This document shows positions 27,891 through 37,738 of a stretch of DNA of 64,000 nucleotides, piece after piece. Origin of the DNA: Alphaproteobacteria bacterium (GTDB lineage: Bacteria > Pseudomonadota > Alphaproteobacteria > Reyranellales > Reyranellaceae). The notes below the pieces were generated by a model that was given only the letters and a program-made list of their open reading frames with translations, had not been told where the DNA came from and searched no databases. A program made the position numbers and the translations under genes. Location of the stretch: contig JAFKFK010000019.1 in assembly GCA_017307275.1 (NCBI GenBank), positions 62,001-126,000 of the forward strand. The letters are read 5' to 3'. Every line of letters begins with the position of its first letter. Within the stretch, counting starts at the first letter, position 1.

Positions 27891-30283
27891 AGTTCACGCT
27901 TTCCTGGCTGAAGGAACATCTCGACACCACCGCGACGCTCACCGAGGTGCGCGACGCGCTGACCATGCTCGGCCTCGAAGTCGAGGGCATCAGCAACCCG
28001 GCCGAGGCCCTGAAGGGCTTCGTGGTCGGCTATGTCGTCGAAGCGGTGCAGCATCCGAATGCCGACCGGCTGCGTGTCTGCAAGGTCGACACCGGGGCCG
28101 GTGTGGTCCAGGTCGTATGCGGTGCGCCCAATGCGCGGACCGGCATGAAGGGCATCTTCGCGCCGCCGGGCAGCTACATTCCCGGCACCGACCTTCACCT
28201 GAAGGTCGGCAAGATCCGCGGCGAAGAGAGCAACGGCATGCTCTGCTCCTCGCGCGAACTGCAGCTCGGCGACGACCATAGCGGCATCATCGACCTGCCG
28301 GCCGAAACCGTGACCGGCCAGCCGGCGGCCGAGGCGTTGGGCCTCGACGACGCCGTAATCGAGATCAAGGTGACGCCCAACCGCGGCGATTGCCTGGGCG
28401 TGCACGGCATTGCCCGTGACCTGGCCGCTTCCGGTCTCGGCACCCTGAAGCCGATGAAGGTCGACAAGATCGCCGGCAGCTACAAGAGCCCGATCAAGTG
28501 GACGCATGGCTACGAGGCCAAGCCCGACAGCCCCTGCCCTATCGTGGTTGGTCGTCACTTCCGCGGCGTCAAGAATGGCCCCTCGCCCGACTGGCTGCAG
28601 CGCCGCCTCAAGGCGATCGGCCTGCGCCCGATCTCGGCGCTGGTCGACATCACCAACCTCGTGACCTTCGACCTCAACCGGCCGCTGCACGTGTTCGACG
28701 CCAAGAAACTCGCCGGCGATCTCGTGATGCGTCAGGCGCGCGAGGGCGAGCAGGTGCTGGCGCTCGACGGCAAGACCTACACGCTCGATCCCACGATTGC
28801 CGTGATCGCCGACGCCAAGGGCGTGCACGGCATCGGCGGCATCATGGGCGGCGAGGATACCGGCGTGCAGGAAGACACCACGGAGGTGTTCCTCGAAGTC
28901 GCCTACTTCGATCCCATCCGCACCGCCGCCTCCGGCCGCAAACTCGGCGTCCAGTCCGACGCGCGCTATCGCTTCGAGCGCGGCATCGATCCCGAGTCGG
29001 TGCAGTGGGGCGCCGAGGTCGCAGCCCGCCTGATCCTCGAGCTGTGCGGCGGCGAGACGAGCGAACTCGTCTCCAGCGGCGTGATGCCGGCCTGGCAGCG
29101 CAGCTTCGACCTGCGCGCGGACCGCGTGAAGGGCCTGACCGGTATCGACGTGCCGGCAGCGGAAACGGCGGCCATTCTCGGCAAGCTGGGTTTCGCGGTG
29201 AGCGGCAGTGGCCCGTGGACGGCCGCGGTGCCGTCCTGGCGCTCCGACATCGTGGGTGAAGCCGACCTCGTCGAAGAGGTCACGCGCGTCTATGGCTTCG
29301 ACAATATCCCGACCACGTCGCTGCCGCGGCTGTCGGCAATGTCGAAGCCGGTGCGCAATCCGATGCAGCGGCGCGTGCCGCAGGCCCGCCGGGCGCTGGG
29401 CGCGCGCGGCATGAACGAAGCCGTCACCTGGTCGTTCCTGCCGCGCAAGAAGGCCGAGCGCTTCGGCGGCGGCCAGCCCGACCTCTGCCTGCTGAATTCC
29501 ATCGACGCCACGCTCGACACGATGCGGCCCTCGATCCTGCCCAACCTGATCGATGCAGCGGCGCGCAACGAAGCGCGCGGCCTCGTCGATCCGGCACTGT
29601 TCGAGGTGGGGCCGCAGTACAAGGACGCGACGCCGCAGGGCCAGCGCACCGTGGCCGCCGGCATCCGTCACAACATGGCGATCCCGCGCAACTGGGCCGG
29701 TCCTGCGCGCACGGTCGATGCCTTCGACGCCAAGGCCGATGCGCTGGCCGTGCTGGCCGCCATCGGCGCGCCCGACAATCTCTCGACCCAGGCCGGCGCA
29801 CCGGACTGGTATCACCCCGGCCGCTCGGGCGCGATCAAGCTCGGCGACCGCGTGATGGCCTATTTCGGCGAGCTGCATCCCGAGATCGCGGCCGCCGCCG
29901 ACTTCAAGGGTCCGGTCGCGGCCTTCGAGGTGTTCCTCGATGCCCCGCCGCTGCCCAAGGCCAAGGCGAGCAAGGCCCGGCCGAAGCTGGTGGTTTCGGC
30001 CTTCCAGCCTGTCGAACGCGACTTCGCTTTCCTGGTCGACGCCGCGGTCGAGGCCGAGAAGCTGGTGCGTGCCGCCCGCAATGCTGACAAGGTGCTGATC
30101 ACTGCGGCCCGCGTGTTCGACGTCTATGCCGGCAAGGGTGTTCCCGAGGGCCAGAAATCGCTGGCCGTCGCCGTCACTCTGCAACCGATCGAGCGTACAT
30201 TGACCGATGCAGAGATCGAGGCGGTCTCTGCGAAGATTGTTGCGGCCGTGGTCAAGGCCACCGGCGCCGTATTGCGTGGTTAG
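27887..30283 (+). CDS. pheT: Phenylalanine--tRNA ligase beta subunit
   Basis: 798 residues, the usual size. Order of parts: N-terminal [14 protein letters not shown], an EMAP-II-like tRNA-binding domain ([12 protein letters not shown]), the B3/B4 editing region ([17 protein letters not shown]), a B5 domain, a catalytic-like core and a C-terminal ferredoxin-fold anticodon-binding domain. The ATG overlaps the pheS stop (ATGA). lepA starts six bases after its stop. Confidence 0.97.
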   Translation: MKFTLSWLKEHLDTTATLTEVRDALTMLGLEVEGISNPAEALKGFVVGYVVEAVQHPNADRLRVCKVDTGAGVVQVVCGAPNARTGMKGIFAPPGSYIPGTDLHLKVGKIRGEESNGMLCSSRELQLGDDHSGIIDLPAETVTGQPAAEALGLDDAVIEIKVTPNRGDCLGVHGIARDLAASGLGTLKPMKVDKIAGSYKSPIKWTHGYEAKPDSPCPIVVGRHFRGVKNGPSPDWLQRRLKAIGLRPISALVDITNLVTFDLNRPLHVFDAKKLAGDLVMRQAREGEQVLALDGKTYTLDPTIAVIADAKGVHGIGGIMGGEDTGVQEDTTEVFLEVAYFDPIRTAASGRKLGVQSDARYRFERGIDPESVQWGAEVAARLILELCGGETSELVSSGVMPAWQRSFDLRADRVKGLTGIDVPAAETAAILGKLGFAVSGSGPWTAAVPSWRSDIVGEADLVEEVTRVYGFDNIPTTSLPRLSAMSKPVRNPMQRRVPQARRALGARGMNEAVTWSFLPRKKAERFGGGQPDLCLLNSIDATLDTMRPSILPNLIDAAARNEARGLVDPALFEVGPQYKDATPQGQRTVAAGIRHNMAIPRNWAGPARTVDAFDAKADALAVLAAIGAPDNLSTQAGAPDWYHPGRSGAIKLGDRVMAYFGELHPEIAAAADFKGPVAAFEVFLDAPPLPKAKASKARPKLVVSAFQPVERDFAFLVDAAVEAEKLVRAARNADKVLITAARVFDVYAGKGVPEGQKSLAVAVTLQPIERTLTDAEIEAVSAKIVAAVVKATGAVLRG

Positions 30284-30289
30284 AGTGAA

Positions 30290-32092
30290 ATGACCGACCT
30301 GTCGCTGATCCGCAATTTCTCGATCATTGCCCATATCGACCACGGCAAGAGCACCTTGGCCGATCGCCTGCTCATGGCCTGCGGTGCGGTGACGGAGCGC
30401 GAGTTCCACGACCAGATGCTCGATTCGATGGACATCGAGCGCGAGCGCGGCATCACCATCAAGGCGCAGACCGTGCGCCTCAACTACAAGGCCAAGGACG
30501 GCAAGAGCTATGTCCTGAACCTGATGGACACGCCCGGCCACGTCGACTTCGCCTACGAGGTCAGCCGGTCGCTGGCTGCCTGCGAGGGCTCGCTGCTGGT
30601 GGTCGATGCCAGCCAGGGCGTCGAGGCGCAGACACTGGCGAACGCGTATCACGCGATCGAGGTCAATCACGAGATTATCCCGGTCCTGAACAAGATCGAT
30701 CTTCCGTCCGCCGATCCCGAGCGGGTGTGCCGCGAGATCGAGGATGTGGTCGGCATCGACACGTCCGAAGCCGTCATGGTTTCGGCCAAGACCGGCCTCG
30801 GCATCGACGATCTGCTCGAGGCCATGGTCAAGCGCCTGCCGCCGCCCAAGGGCGATCGCAATGCGCCGCTGAAGGCCTTGCTGGTCGACAGCTGGTACGA
30901 CCCGTACCTCGGCGTCGTCACCCTGGTGCGCGTGCAGGACGGCGTGCTGCGCAAGGGCATGAAGATCCGCATGATGGCGGCGGCCGCCTCCTACGACCTC
31001 GACAAGGTCGGCGTGTTCGCGCCCAAGGCCACCGACGTGGCCGAACTCGGCCCAGGCGAGATTGGCTTCATCATCGCCGGCATCAAGACCATCGCCGACT
31101 GCAAGGTCGGCGACACGATCACCGACGACCGCAAGCCCGCGACCGAGATGCTGGCCGGCTTCAAGCCCAGTGTGCCGGTGGTGTTCTGCGGCCTTTTCCC
31201 TGCCGACGCGGCCGAGTTCGAAACGCTGCGCGAGTCGCTCTCCAAGCTTCGCCTCAACGACTCCTCGTTCCATTTCGAGGCGGAGACCAGTGCAGCCCTT
31301 GGCTTCGGCTTCCGCTGCGGCTTCCTGGGCCTGCTGCATCTCGAGATCGTGCAGGAGCGGCTGGAGCGCGAGTTCAACCTCGACCTCGTCACGACGGCCC
31401 CCTCGGTCGTCTACAAGGTCGCGATGGTCGACGGCACGTCGATGGAGCTGCACAATCCCGCGGACTATCCCGACCCGATGAAGATCGAGTCGATGCAGGA
31501 GCCGTGGATCAAGGCCACGATCATCACGCCCGACGAGCATCTCGGTTCCGTGCTGACGCTCTGCCAGGAGCGCCGCGGCCAGCAGATCGAGCTCACCTAT
31601 GCCGGCACGCGCGCCATGGCGATCTACCGCCTGCCGCTGAACGAGGTCGTGTTCGACTTCTACGATCGGCTGAAGTCGATGACGCGCGGCTATGCCAGCT
31701 TCGACTACGAGATGGACGGCTACGAGGAGAGCGAACTGGTGAAGCTCGCCATCCTGGTGAACGCCGAGCCGGTCGATGCGCTGTCGATGATCGTGCACAA
31801 GAACGCCGCCGAGAGCCGCGGCCGTGCGCTGTGCGAACGCCTAAAGGAATTGATCCCGCGCCAGCTCTTCAAGATCGCCATCCAGGCCGCGATCGGCGGT
31901 CGCGTGGTCGCGCGCGAGACGATCAGCCCGATGCGCAAGGACGTGCTGGCCAAGTGCTACGGCGGCGACATCAGCCGCAAGAAGAAGCTCCTGGAGAAGC
32001 AGAAGAAGGGCAAAAAGCGCATGCGGCAGATCGGCGAGGTCGAGATCCCGCAGTCGGCCTTCATCGCCGCGCTCAAGATGGACAACCGTTAG
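30290..32092 (+). CDS. lepA: Elongation factor 4 (LepA), translational GTPase
   Basis: 600 residues. GTPase motifs: G1 in [24 protein letters not shown] (G2), DTPGHVDF (G3) and NKIDLPSA (G4); C-terminal LepA-specific residues include [20 protein letters not shown]. LepA acts on the ribosome, promoting back-translocation or initiation-phase assembly. It starts six bases after pheT, suggesting one transcript with the synthetase. A perfect GC stem lies just after its stop. Confidence 0.98.
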   Translation: MTDLSLIRNFSIIAHIDHGKSTLADRLLMACGAVTEREFHDQMLDSMDIERERGITIKAQTVRLNYKAKDGKSYVLNLMDTPGHVDFAYEVSRSLAACEGSLLVVDASQGVEAQTLANAYHAIEVNHEIIPVLNKIDLPSADPERVCREIEDVVGIDTSEAVMVSAKTGLGIDDLLEAMVKRLPPPKGDRNAPLKALLVDSWYDPYLGVVTLVRVQDGVLRKGMKIRMMAAAASYDLDKVGVFAPKATDVAELGPGEIGFIIAGIKTIADCKVGDTITDDRKPATEMLAGFKPSVPVVFCGLFPADAAEFETLRESLSKLRLNDSSFHFEAETSAALGFGFRCGFLGLLHLEIVQERLEREFNLDLVTTAPSVVYKVAMVDGTSMELHNPADYPDPMKIESMQEPWIKATIITPDEHLGSVLTLCQERRGQQIELTYAGTRAMAIYRLPLNEVVFDFYDRLKSMTRGYASFDYEMDGYEESELVKLAILVNAEPVDALSMIVHKNAAESRGRALCERLKELIPRQLFKIAIQAAIGGRVVARETISPMRKDVLAKCYGGDISRKKKLLEKQKKGKKRMRQIGEVEIPQSAFIAALKMDNR

Positions 32093-32104
32093 CTGGCGGA
32101 CTGG

Positions 32105-32126
32105 CGCGGGCTCAGGAGAGCCCGCG
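32105..32126. terminator. GC-rich hairpin downstream of lepA
   Basis: CGCGGGCTC-agga-GAGCCCGCG is a perfect 9-bp stem 12 bases after the lepA stop, overlapping the 3' end of the convergent small membrane-protein gene. There is no T-run on the plus strand, so termination is only possible, perhaps in both directions. Confidence 0.4.
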
Positions 32127-32471
32127 GCTGCGGCGCTTGCGCGAGGGGCGCGAGCCGCCGAGGAAACCGGGATCCGGCCGGTCGCCGTCGCGGCTGCCCA
32201 GCCAGAGCAGGAAAAACCCCAGGATCAGGAATGCCGGCAAGGCTGGCAGGGCCAGGAGCGGCCGGACCGTCCAATTCCACAGGGAGCCCGGAAGATGTCG
32301 CCGCGTCGAGGTCTGGGCGCTGCCGAGCGAGCCGGGATCGAGATGCGACCAAAGGCTCCCCAGGGTCGAAAAAGGATAGCTGCCCTCCGACCACCACGTA
32401 AGGAGGTCATGCACGACCACTGCGACTGCCAGCGCCAGCAGTAGCCACCCCAGGGCACGAAACGCCACCAT
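32112..32471 (-). CDS. Small membrane protein of unknown function
   Basis: 119 residues with two predicted membrane helices: about residues 5-24 (ALGWLLLALAVAVVVHDLL) and 70-92 (LLALPALPAFLILGFFLLWL), joined by a periplasmic or cytoplasmic loop of ~45 residues, and a basic C-terminal tail (RPSRKRRSRGLS). I do not recognise a family. A G-run precedes the ATG. It converges with lepA. Confidence 0.6.
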   Translation of the reverse strand: MVAFRALGWLLLALAVAVVVHDLLTWWSEGSYPFSTLGSLWSHLDPGSLGSAQTSTRRHLPGSLWNWTVRPLLALPALPAFLILGFFLLWLGSRDGDRPDPGFLGGSRPSRKRRSRGLS

Positions 32472-32528
32472 TACCCCCCCACATACCGGGCGGCACCCTA
32501 GCCAAGGAGCCGCGTTGGGGAAAGGCCG

Positions 32529-32556
32529 TTGCCCAAGCCATCCACCGCGCTATAAG
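32529..32556 (+). promoter_or_regulatory. Promoter for tRNA-Ser
   Basis: TTGCCC-N16-TATAAG ends 20 bases before the first tRNA base, a spacing that suits a short 5' leader. Confidence 0.6.
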
Positions 32557-32576
32557 AGCGGCCGACCGCGCATCCT

Positions 32577-32666
32577 GGACAGGTGGCCGAGCGGTTTAAG
32601 GCACACGCTTGGAAAGCGTGCGTGGTGTAACAGCCACCGCGGGTTCGAATCCCGCCCTGTCCGCCA
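32577..32666 (+). tRNA. tRNA-Ser (GGA anticodon)
   Basis: 90 bases including encoded CCA. The acceptor stem GGACAGG pairs with CCTGTCC, the discriminator base is G, the T-arm holds GGTTCGAATCCC, and a long variable arm (class II tRNA) is present. The anticodon stem CACGC/GCGTG encloses TTGGAAA, so the anticodon is GGA (32611-32613), reading UCC and UCU. It has its own promoter and stands as a single gene. Confidence 0.98.
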
Positions 32667-32679
32667 GCGGCGCCTCTTC

Positions 32680-33120
32680 CTATGGATAGGTGATGGTCAC
32701 CGGCCAGCTCGTATTGCCGCCGGCATACGAATAGGCCGCCGCGTTGAACGCCGGTGGCCCCATGTTGCCTGTCGCGTTGCGCGAGAAGCCGTAGCCTTCT
32801 TCCGGCTGGCCGAAGAAGCCGGTCCGCATCTTGGTTTCGCCCTTCTCCGCATGGAACAGCGCGACGGCGTAGGTGCCGGACGGCACGTCGTTGAAGACAC
32901 AGGTCGCCTGTTGGTTGGCAATCGGCGCGACCACGCCCCGGAACTCCTGGCCGGACTTTGGAAATGTTGCGGCGGAGTTGAACAGGCCGCAGCGCACGTC
33001 GCCGTTGTTGTTGCGCAACCCGCTCACCGCGACGCTGATCGTATTGCCGGACTGGCCATAGGCGGCACTCGCGGCTCCCAGCGCCAAAGCGGTGAGGAGT
33101 CCAAGCTTCACGAGACGCAT
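32680..33120 (-). CDS. DUF2141 domain secreted protein
   Basis: 146 residues. The signal peptide is residues about 1-22 (LLTALALGAASAAYGQ). The mature part has the DUF2141 pattern: VSGLRNNNGDVRCGLFN, FNDVPSGTYAVALFHAE and EGYGFSRNATGNMGPPAF. Such proteins are small periplasmic or secreted beta-sandwich-like proteins with no known enzyme activity. It follows the double-barrel outer-membrane protein by 30 bases, with an AAGGA ribosome site, so the two are probably co-expressed. Confidence 0.87.
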   Translation of the reverse strand: MRLVKLGLLTALALGAASAAYGQSGNTISVAVSGLRNNNGDVRCGLFNSAATFPKSGQEFRGVVAPIANQQATCVFNDVPSGTYAVALFHAEKGETKMRTGFFGQPEEGYGFSRNATGNMGPPAFNAAAYSYAGGNTSWPVTITYP

Positions 33121-33150
33121 GTCAGGTCCTTTCCAGAATCGTTCCCCGGT

Positions 33151-34506
33151 TCAGTCGGCGGCGGCAAGCGACTTGTTGTCGGCGCCGATGCCGAACTTGT
33201 AGGCGAGGCCCAGCCGGACCGTGTGCGTCGACGGCTGTGTCGTCACGCCCCAAGCGACCTGCTTCTGCTCGTACTGGCTGTAGCGATATTCCAGCCGCGT
33301 CGTCCAACCGCCGCTGATCACCGTCTCGATGCCCGGTCCTACGGTCCAGCCGCTCACCGCCGTATCGCGTTCGCCGAAGAGCGCCGCGCCGCCCAGCATC
33401 GCCGTACCGCTGGCCTTCACGTTCATGTTCGAGTAACCGGCGGCGGCATAGAGCAGCGTCGTGGGGATCGGCAGATATCCCAAGCGCCCCATGATGCTCC
33501 ACGAACGATTGGGCGAAACCGCTGCATAGGCGCCGCCGCCCGGTGCGGTGATCGTCGCCGTGCTCTGCATGCCGCTCCAGGTGAAGTCGCCCATCACGCC
33601 GACGACACCCTGCCGCGCGAACTGATAGTCCGCACCGATGAACACGCCCGCCATCAGACCCTGGCCCGCGCCATCGAACGTGGCCGACGCACCGCCCGCC
33701 GACGCGGTTACTGGCCCGGTCGCCATACCGGCTCCTGCCGCCACACCGCCATAGATGCCGGTCCAGTTGAACGCAGGTTCGTTGAAGGTTGGCGTGCTTT
33801 CCGGCGGGGCCATGCCGAAGCCACCAAACTTGTAGGTGAGACCAGCGCGCACCGTATGCGTCGATGGCGACATGGTGACGCCGCTGATCGTTTGGGCGCC
33901 GTATTGGCTGTAGCGATATTCGAGCTTGGTCGCCCAGTTGCGACCGAGCATGGCCTCGAAGCCGGGACCGAAGGTCCAGCCGTTGAAGGTGTCGGTGCGC
34001 GAGAAGCTCGCCCACGCGCCGCCGGCGGTGGCCGTCCCTGAGGTCCGGATATTCTGCCCGGTGTAACCGCCCGTGAAGTAGAAGAGGGTCGACGAGTTCG
34101 CCAGGAAGCCTGCCCGCGCCAGCAACGCCCAGCCGAAGTTGGGCTGGGATGTGACGCTTGCATTGGCGCCAGGGACGGTCGCCGAGCTGGTGCCCGAGAT
34201 GCTGGCAAGCGTCAGCTCACCCAGCACGCCGATCACGGCCCGCGGCAGAACCTGATAGTCGACGCCGCCATAGATCGAGCCGAGCACGCCACTGCCGCCG
34301 GCCCCGTTGACCGTGGAGGCCAGGCCGCCACCACCCGTCGAGAGATTGTTGACCATGCCGCCTGCCCCAAATGCGGCACCGACATAGAACCCCGTCCAGA
34401 CCGGTCCGAAATCCTTGGGAGGGATCGCTACTGGGGAAGTCTGTGCCATTGCAGGCAACGCCACACCGGCCGCAAGAAGCGACGCAAAACCCAGCCGCAC
34501 ACCCAT
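33151..34506 (-). CDS. Outer-membrane beta-barrel protein with a tandem duplicated barrel
   Basis: 451 residues with a signal peptide (about 1-22, ending AMAQ). The mature protein contains two copies of an Omp25/OmpA-like barrel: residues about 35-242 and 262-444. Each copy opens with W-T-G-x-Y-x-G (WTGFYVGAAFGAG; WTGIYGGVAAGAG), has LEYRYSQY near its end, and closes with a THTVR-x-GL-x-YKFG strand. Single barrels of this family are common in alphaproteobacteria; two in one chain are not. I chose the ATG at 34506, which has GGGAG 10 bases upstream and begins the signal peptide. Confidence 0.9.
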   Translation of the reverse strand: MGVRLGFASLLAAGVALPAMAQTSPVAIPPKDFGPVWTGFYVGAAFGAGGMVNNLSTGGGGLASTVNGAGGSGVLGSIYGGVDYQVLPRAVIGVLGELTLASISGTSSATVPGANASVTSQPNFGWALLARAGFLANSSTLFYFTGGYTGQNIRTSGTATAGGAWASFSRTDTFNGWTFGPGFEAMLGRNWATKLEYRYSQYGAQTISGVTMSPSTHTVRAGLTYKFGGFGMAPPESTPTFNEPAFNWTGIYGGVAAGAGMATGPVTASAGGASATFDGAGQGLMAGVFIGADYQFARQGVVGVMGDFTWSGMQSTATITAPGGGAYAAVSPNRSWSIMGRLGYLPIPTTLLYAAAGYSNMNVKASGTAMLGGAALFGERDTAVSGWTVGPGIETVISGGWTTRLEYRYSQYEQKQVAWGVTTQPSTHTVRLGLAYKFGIGADNKSLAAAD

Positions 34507-34543
34507 AGACTGTAGTCTCCCGCAGATTGTCAAAAACGTACGC

Positions 34544-34572
34544 TTATTCCTTATTTTCATTCACTTTATCAA
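34544..34572 (-). promoter_or_regulatory. Candidate promoter for the double-barrel outer-membrane protein
   Basis: On the minus strand TTGATA-N17-GAATAA, in an AT-rich patch that stands out from the GC-rich surroundings, about 40 bases before the ATG. Confidence 0.45.
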
Positions 34573-34701
34573 AATTCACACATAGCGTAAAGAATCGGAC
34601 CGAGCGACGCACACGCGGTATTACCCGCATCGGTTTAGGAGCGGCTGCGAGATTTCCGCGTTCGCCATGGAAGGCGCCATGGGAGGGCGGTACGAAGTCT
34701 C

Positions 34702-36384
34702 ATGAAGAAGCTGATCAACGACCCCCGCACCGTCGTTCGCGAAATGCTCGAAGGCCAAGTCGGCCTGCACGCCGGGCAGACACTGCTCGCTGACGAGAAT
34801 GTGGTATTGCGCGCCGACCTTGGGCCGCCAGCAAGCCGGCAGGTCGCCATCATCTCCGGCGGCGGCAGCGGACATGAACCGGCACACGCGGGCTATGTCG
34901 GCGCCGGCATGCTGCACGCGGCCGTCGCGGGCGATGTCTTCACGTCGCCGTCGACCGACGCTGTTCTGGCGGCGATCCGCGCCGCCTCCGGCCCGGCTGG
35001 CGCGTTGCTTGTCGTGAAGAACTACACCGGCGATCGACTGAACTTCGGCCTGGCGGCAGAACTCGCGCGCGCCGAGGGCATCCCGGTCGAGACCGTGGTG
35101 ATCGCCGACGATGTCGCGCTGCGCGAGACCGTCGCGCCGGAGCGGCGCCGCGGTCTCGCGGGCACGGTGCTGGTGCACAAGATCGCCGGCGCAGCGTCCG
35201 CCGCTGGACTGGACCTCGCCGCCGTCGCCGCCGAGGCGCGGCAGGCGGCATCCATGCTGGGTACGATGGGTGTGGCGCTCGGCGCCTGCACCGTCCCCGG
35301 TGGGAGCGCGGGCTTCACCCTCGCCGCCGACGAGATCGAGCTGGGTCTGGGCATCCACGGCGAAGCCGGCGTGAGGCGCGCCAAGCTGGCGTCGGCAGAC
35401 GAGATCGTCGATCAACTGCTGACGACGATCCTTACCGACATTGCGCCGACATCCGGTGCACGTGTGGCGTTGCTGGTGAACGGGCTTGGCGGCACGCCGC
35501 CGATGGAATTGGCGATCGCCGCACGCAAGGCTCTGGTTCAACTGCGCGCCTCCGGCCTGCATGTCGCGCGTGCGTGGTCGGGTAACCTGATGACGGCGCT
35601 GGAAATGCCCGGCATCTCGCTCAGCCTCCTCGTGATCGACGAGGTGCAGCTCGCCCGACTGGACGCAGCCACCGACGCGCCTGCCTGGCCAGGCCACGGC
35701 CGCCTGACCGATACCTTGTCCCTTCAGCCGACGACATCGGCACCTGCCCCTACCACGCCGATCCTCACGCCGACGAAAGCAGGACGTTTCATGCGTCAGT
35801 CGGCCTTGAAGGCTGCCGAGGCATTGGCTGCCTCGGAAGCACAGCTCACCGAACTGGACGCCGTGGCCGGCGATGGCGATCTCGGCCTCAGCATGACTCG
35901 CGCTGCTTCGGCGATCCGCGCCATGCCGGCGTCCGATTGGGCCACGCCGCCTACGGCCTTGAAACATCTGGCGGCGGCCCTCGGACGCGCCATCGCCGGC
36001 AGCTCCGGCCCGTTCTACGCGACAGCCCTGGTCCGTGCCGCGCGTGGCTTGCCCGACGATCCCGGTCCCTACGATTGGGCCGAGGCGCTTGATGCCGCAG
36101 CGGCTGCAATCACCGAGCTGGGCGGCGCCCGGCCCGGCGATCGCACCATGCTGGATGCGCTGGTGCCTGCAGCAGCGGCATTCCGCGCCGCGCTCGATAC
36201 CGGCAAGACACCTGCCGAGGCATGGACCGAGGCACTCGACGCCGCCCGCGAAGGAACGGCAGCGACGGCGCACATGCATCCCCGCGTGGGTCGTGCGGCC
36301 TATCTCGGCGATCGCGCTCTCGGCCATCCTGACGCCGGCGCCACGGCGATGACCATCTGGCTGACCGCCATAACACCGACCTGA
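34702..36384 (+). CDS. Dihydroxyacetone kinase, single-chain ATP-dependent (DhaK-DhaL fusion)
   Basis: 560 residues. The N-terminal DhaK domain (about 1-325) binds the substrate: IISGGGSGHEPAHAGYVG and the histidine in LGIHGEAGVRRAKL that forms the hemiaminal with dihydroxyacetone. The C-terminal DhaL-type domain (about 360-560) binds ATP: LDAVAGDGDLGLSM with metal-binding aspartates. This is the fused form using ATP, not the PTS-dependent split form; related enzymes also take other trioses or ketotetroses. The ATG overlaps the stop of a 12-codon open frame (34667-34705) as ATGA, which may help translation since no good ribosome site is close. Confidence 0.92.
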   Translation: MKKLINDPRTVVREMLEGQVGLHAGQTLLADENVVLRADLGPPASRQVAIISGGGSGHEPAHAGYVGAGMLHAAVAGDVFTSPSTDAVLAAIRAASGPAGALLVVKNYTGDRLNFGLAAELARAEGIPVETVVIADDVALRETVAPERRRGLAGTVLVHKIAGAASAAGLDLAAVAAEARQAASMLGTMGVALGACTVPGGSAGFTLAADEIELGLGIHGEAGVRRAKLASADEIVDQLLTTILTDIAPTSGARVALLVNGLGGTPPMELAIAARKALVQLRASGLHVARAWSGNLMTALEMPGISLSLLVIDEVQLARLDAATDAPAWPGHGRLTDTLSLQPTTSAPAPTTPILTPTKAGRFMRQSALKAAEALAASEAQLTELDAVAGDGDLGLSMTRAASAIRAMPASDWATPPTALKHLAAALGRAIAGSSGPFYATALVRAARGLPDDPGPYDWAEALDAAAAAITELGGARPGDRTMLDALVPAAAAFRAALDTGKTPAEAWTEALDAAREGTAATAHMHPRVGRAAYLGDRALGHPDAGATAMTIWLTAITPT

Positions 36385-36488
36385 CCCGACCACTCGCAGG
36401 CCGACATTGAAACGCCGCGAGCGATGACAATCGGACCGGCTGCAGGGCAATGTCGCGCGAGGAAGACAGAGCCCGAGAAGGAACGATT

Positions 36489-37631
36489 GTGACACTACCG
36501 CTCGAAGGAGTTCGCGTTATCGAAGTGGGTCAGGCGCTGGCCGGCCCTCTCGCCGGTGTGCTGATGGCCGACATGGGCGCCGACGTCATCAAGGTGGAGA
36601 AGCCCGATGGCGGCGACGATGCGCGCATCTGGGGCCCTCCGTTCGGGCCGGACGGCGTGACGTCGCTCTACTTCCACAGTCAGAACCGCAACAAGCGCTC
36701 CGTCGTTCTCGACCTGAAGCTCGCGGCCGACGTCGAGGCGCTGCATCGTCTCTGTGAGAATGCCGATATCCTGATCCAGAATCTCCGGCCAGGCGTCGTC
36801 GACGAGATCGGCATCGGCCCGGAGACCATGCTGAAGCGGCACCCACGGCTCATCTACTGCTCGATCTGGGCCTTCGGCTATCAGGGGCCGATGCGCATGA
36901 AGCCGGGCTTCGATCCGCTGCTGCAGGCCTATGGTGCCATGATGAGTGTCACCGGCCGGCCCGAGGATCCGCCGACCTTCTGTGGCGCCTCGATCAACGA
37001 CAAGGCGACGGGCATGTTCTGTACGATCGGCGCGCTCGCCGCCCTGCGCTTGCGTGATCGCACCGGCAAGGGCTGCCTCGTCGACACTTCGTTGTTCGAC
37101 TCCGCGGTGCATTGGGTCGAGGGGCAGCTCAACAACTATCTCTCGGACAATCAGCCACCCAAGCGACACGGCACCGGGTCCGGCGCCATCGTGCCTTACC
37201 AGCTCTTCGAGACAACCGATGCGCCGGTCTGCCTCGCCGCCGGCAACGACCGCCTCTGGGCGCGCTGCGCCAAGGTGCTGGGCCATCCGGAATGGGGAAC
37301 AGATCCACGGTTCGCCACAAGCGCCCAGCGCGTGCGCAATCGCGCCGAACTTGTGCCGATGATCGCGTCGGTCATGCGCGACAAGAGCCGCGCTCACTGG
37401 CTGGCAGCTCTTGAAGAAGCGGGTGTGCCTTGCAGCCCCGTGAACGACATCGCCGAACTCGCGGCGACCGAGCAGTTGGCTGCAGCCGATCTCGTGCACC
37501 AGCTTCCCGACGGCGGTCCTCGCGTGGTCGGTCTGCCGATCTCCTTCGATCGCAAGCGTCCGCGGTCGACACGCCCTGCACCGACACTCGGTCAACATAC
37601 GCAGGAAGTTCTGGGTCGCCCGGCTAAGTAA
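36489..37631 (+). CDS. Class III CoA-transferase (CaiB/BaiF family)
   Basis: 380 residues. Typical opening LPLEGVRVIEVGQALAGPLA, then LMADMGADVIKVEKPDGGDD, ADILIQNLRPGVVDEIG and, in the middle, GASINDKATGMFC, where the Asp of the IxDxxTG stretch is the likely covalent-intermediate residue. These enzymes move CoA between organic acids. I use the GTG at 36489 (AAGGA site 7 bases before); an ATG at 36450 would add 13 residues of unlike character. Substrates are unknown. It is 104 bases downstream of the kinase gene. Confidence 0.9.
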   Translation: MTLPLEGVRVIEVGQALAGPLAGVLMADMGADVIKVEKPDGGDDARIWGPPFGPDGVTSLYFHSQNRNKRSVVLDLKLAADVEALHRLCENADILIQNLRPGVVDEIGIGPETMLKRHPRLIYCSIWAFGYQGPMRMKPGFDPLLQAYGAMMSVTGRPEDPPTFCGASINDKATGMFCTIGALAALRLRDRTGKGCLVDTSLFDSAVHWVEGQLNNYLSDNQPPKRHGTGSGAIVPYQLFETTDAPVCLAAGNDRLWARCAKVLGHPEWGTDPRFATSAQRVRNRAELVPMIASVMRDKSRAHWLAALEEAGVPCSPVNDIAELAATEQLAAADLVHQLPDGGPRVVGLPISFDRKRPRSTRPAPTLGQHTQEVLGRPAK

Positions 37632-37645
37632 CGAAGCGCACAATA

Positions 37646-37668
37646 GAGCAGGCAATTCTTGCCTGCTC
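37646..37668 (+). other. Perfect hairpin downstream of the CoA-transferase gene
   Basis: GAGCAGGCAA-ttc-TTGCCTGCTC: a 10-bp perfect stem with a 3-base loop. No T-run follows. It may block 3' exonucleases or separate the CoA-transferase transcript from the adjacent EPS-type element at 37674. Confidence 0.5.
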
Positions 37669-37673
37669 ATCGC

Positions 37674-37687
37674 CACCTATTGATCAC
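37674..37687 (+). promoter_or_regulatory. EPS-locus shared element, copy 1 (before the first FkbM methyltransferase)
   Basis: CACCTA-TTGATCAC, 51 bases before the GTG (or 57 before the ATG) of the methyltransferase gene. It matches the CMCMGN-TTGATCAC consensus of the other EPS copies except for T instead of G at one position. Confidence 0.6.
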
Positions 37688-37738
37688 ACGCCATCGCACT
37701 TCAGATGGTTAGCATCTCCACCCTGCCTCTAAACAGCC

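Noticed and set aside
27836..31798. 1,320-codon open frame on the minus strand opposite pheT and lepA
   Set aside because: It lies opposite two certain genes in a GC-rich region where antisense frames stay open through codon bias; the protein is His/Asp/Arg-rich without any motif.
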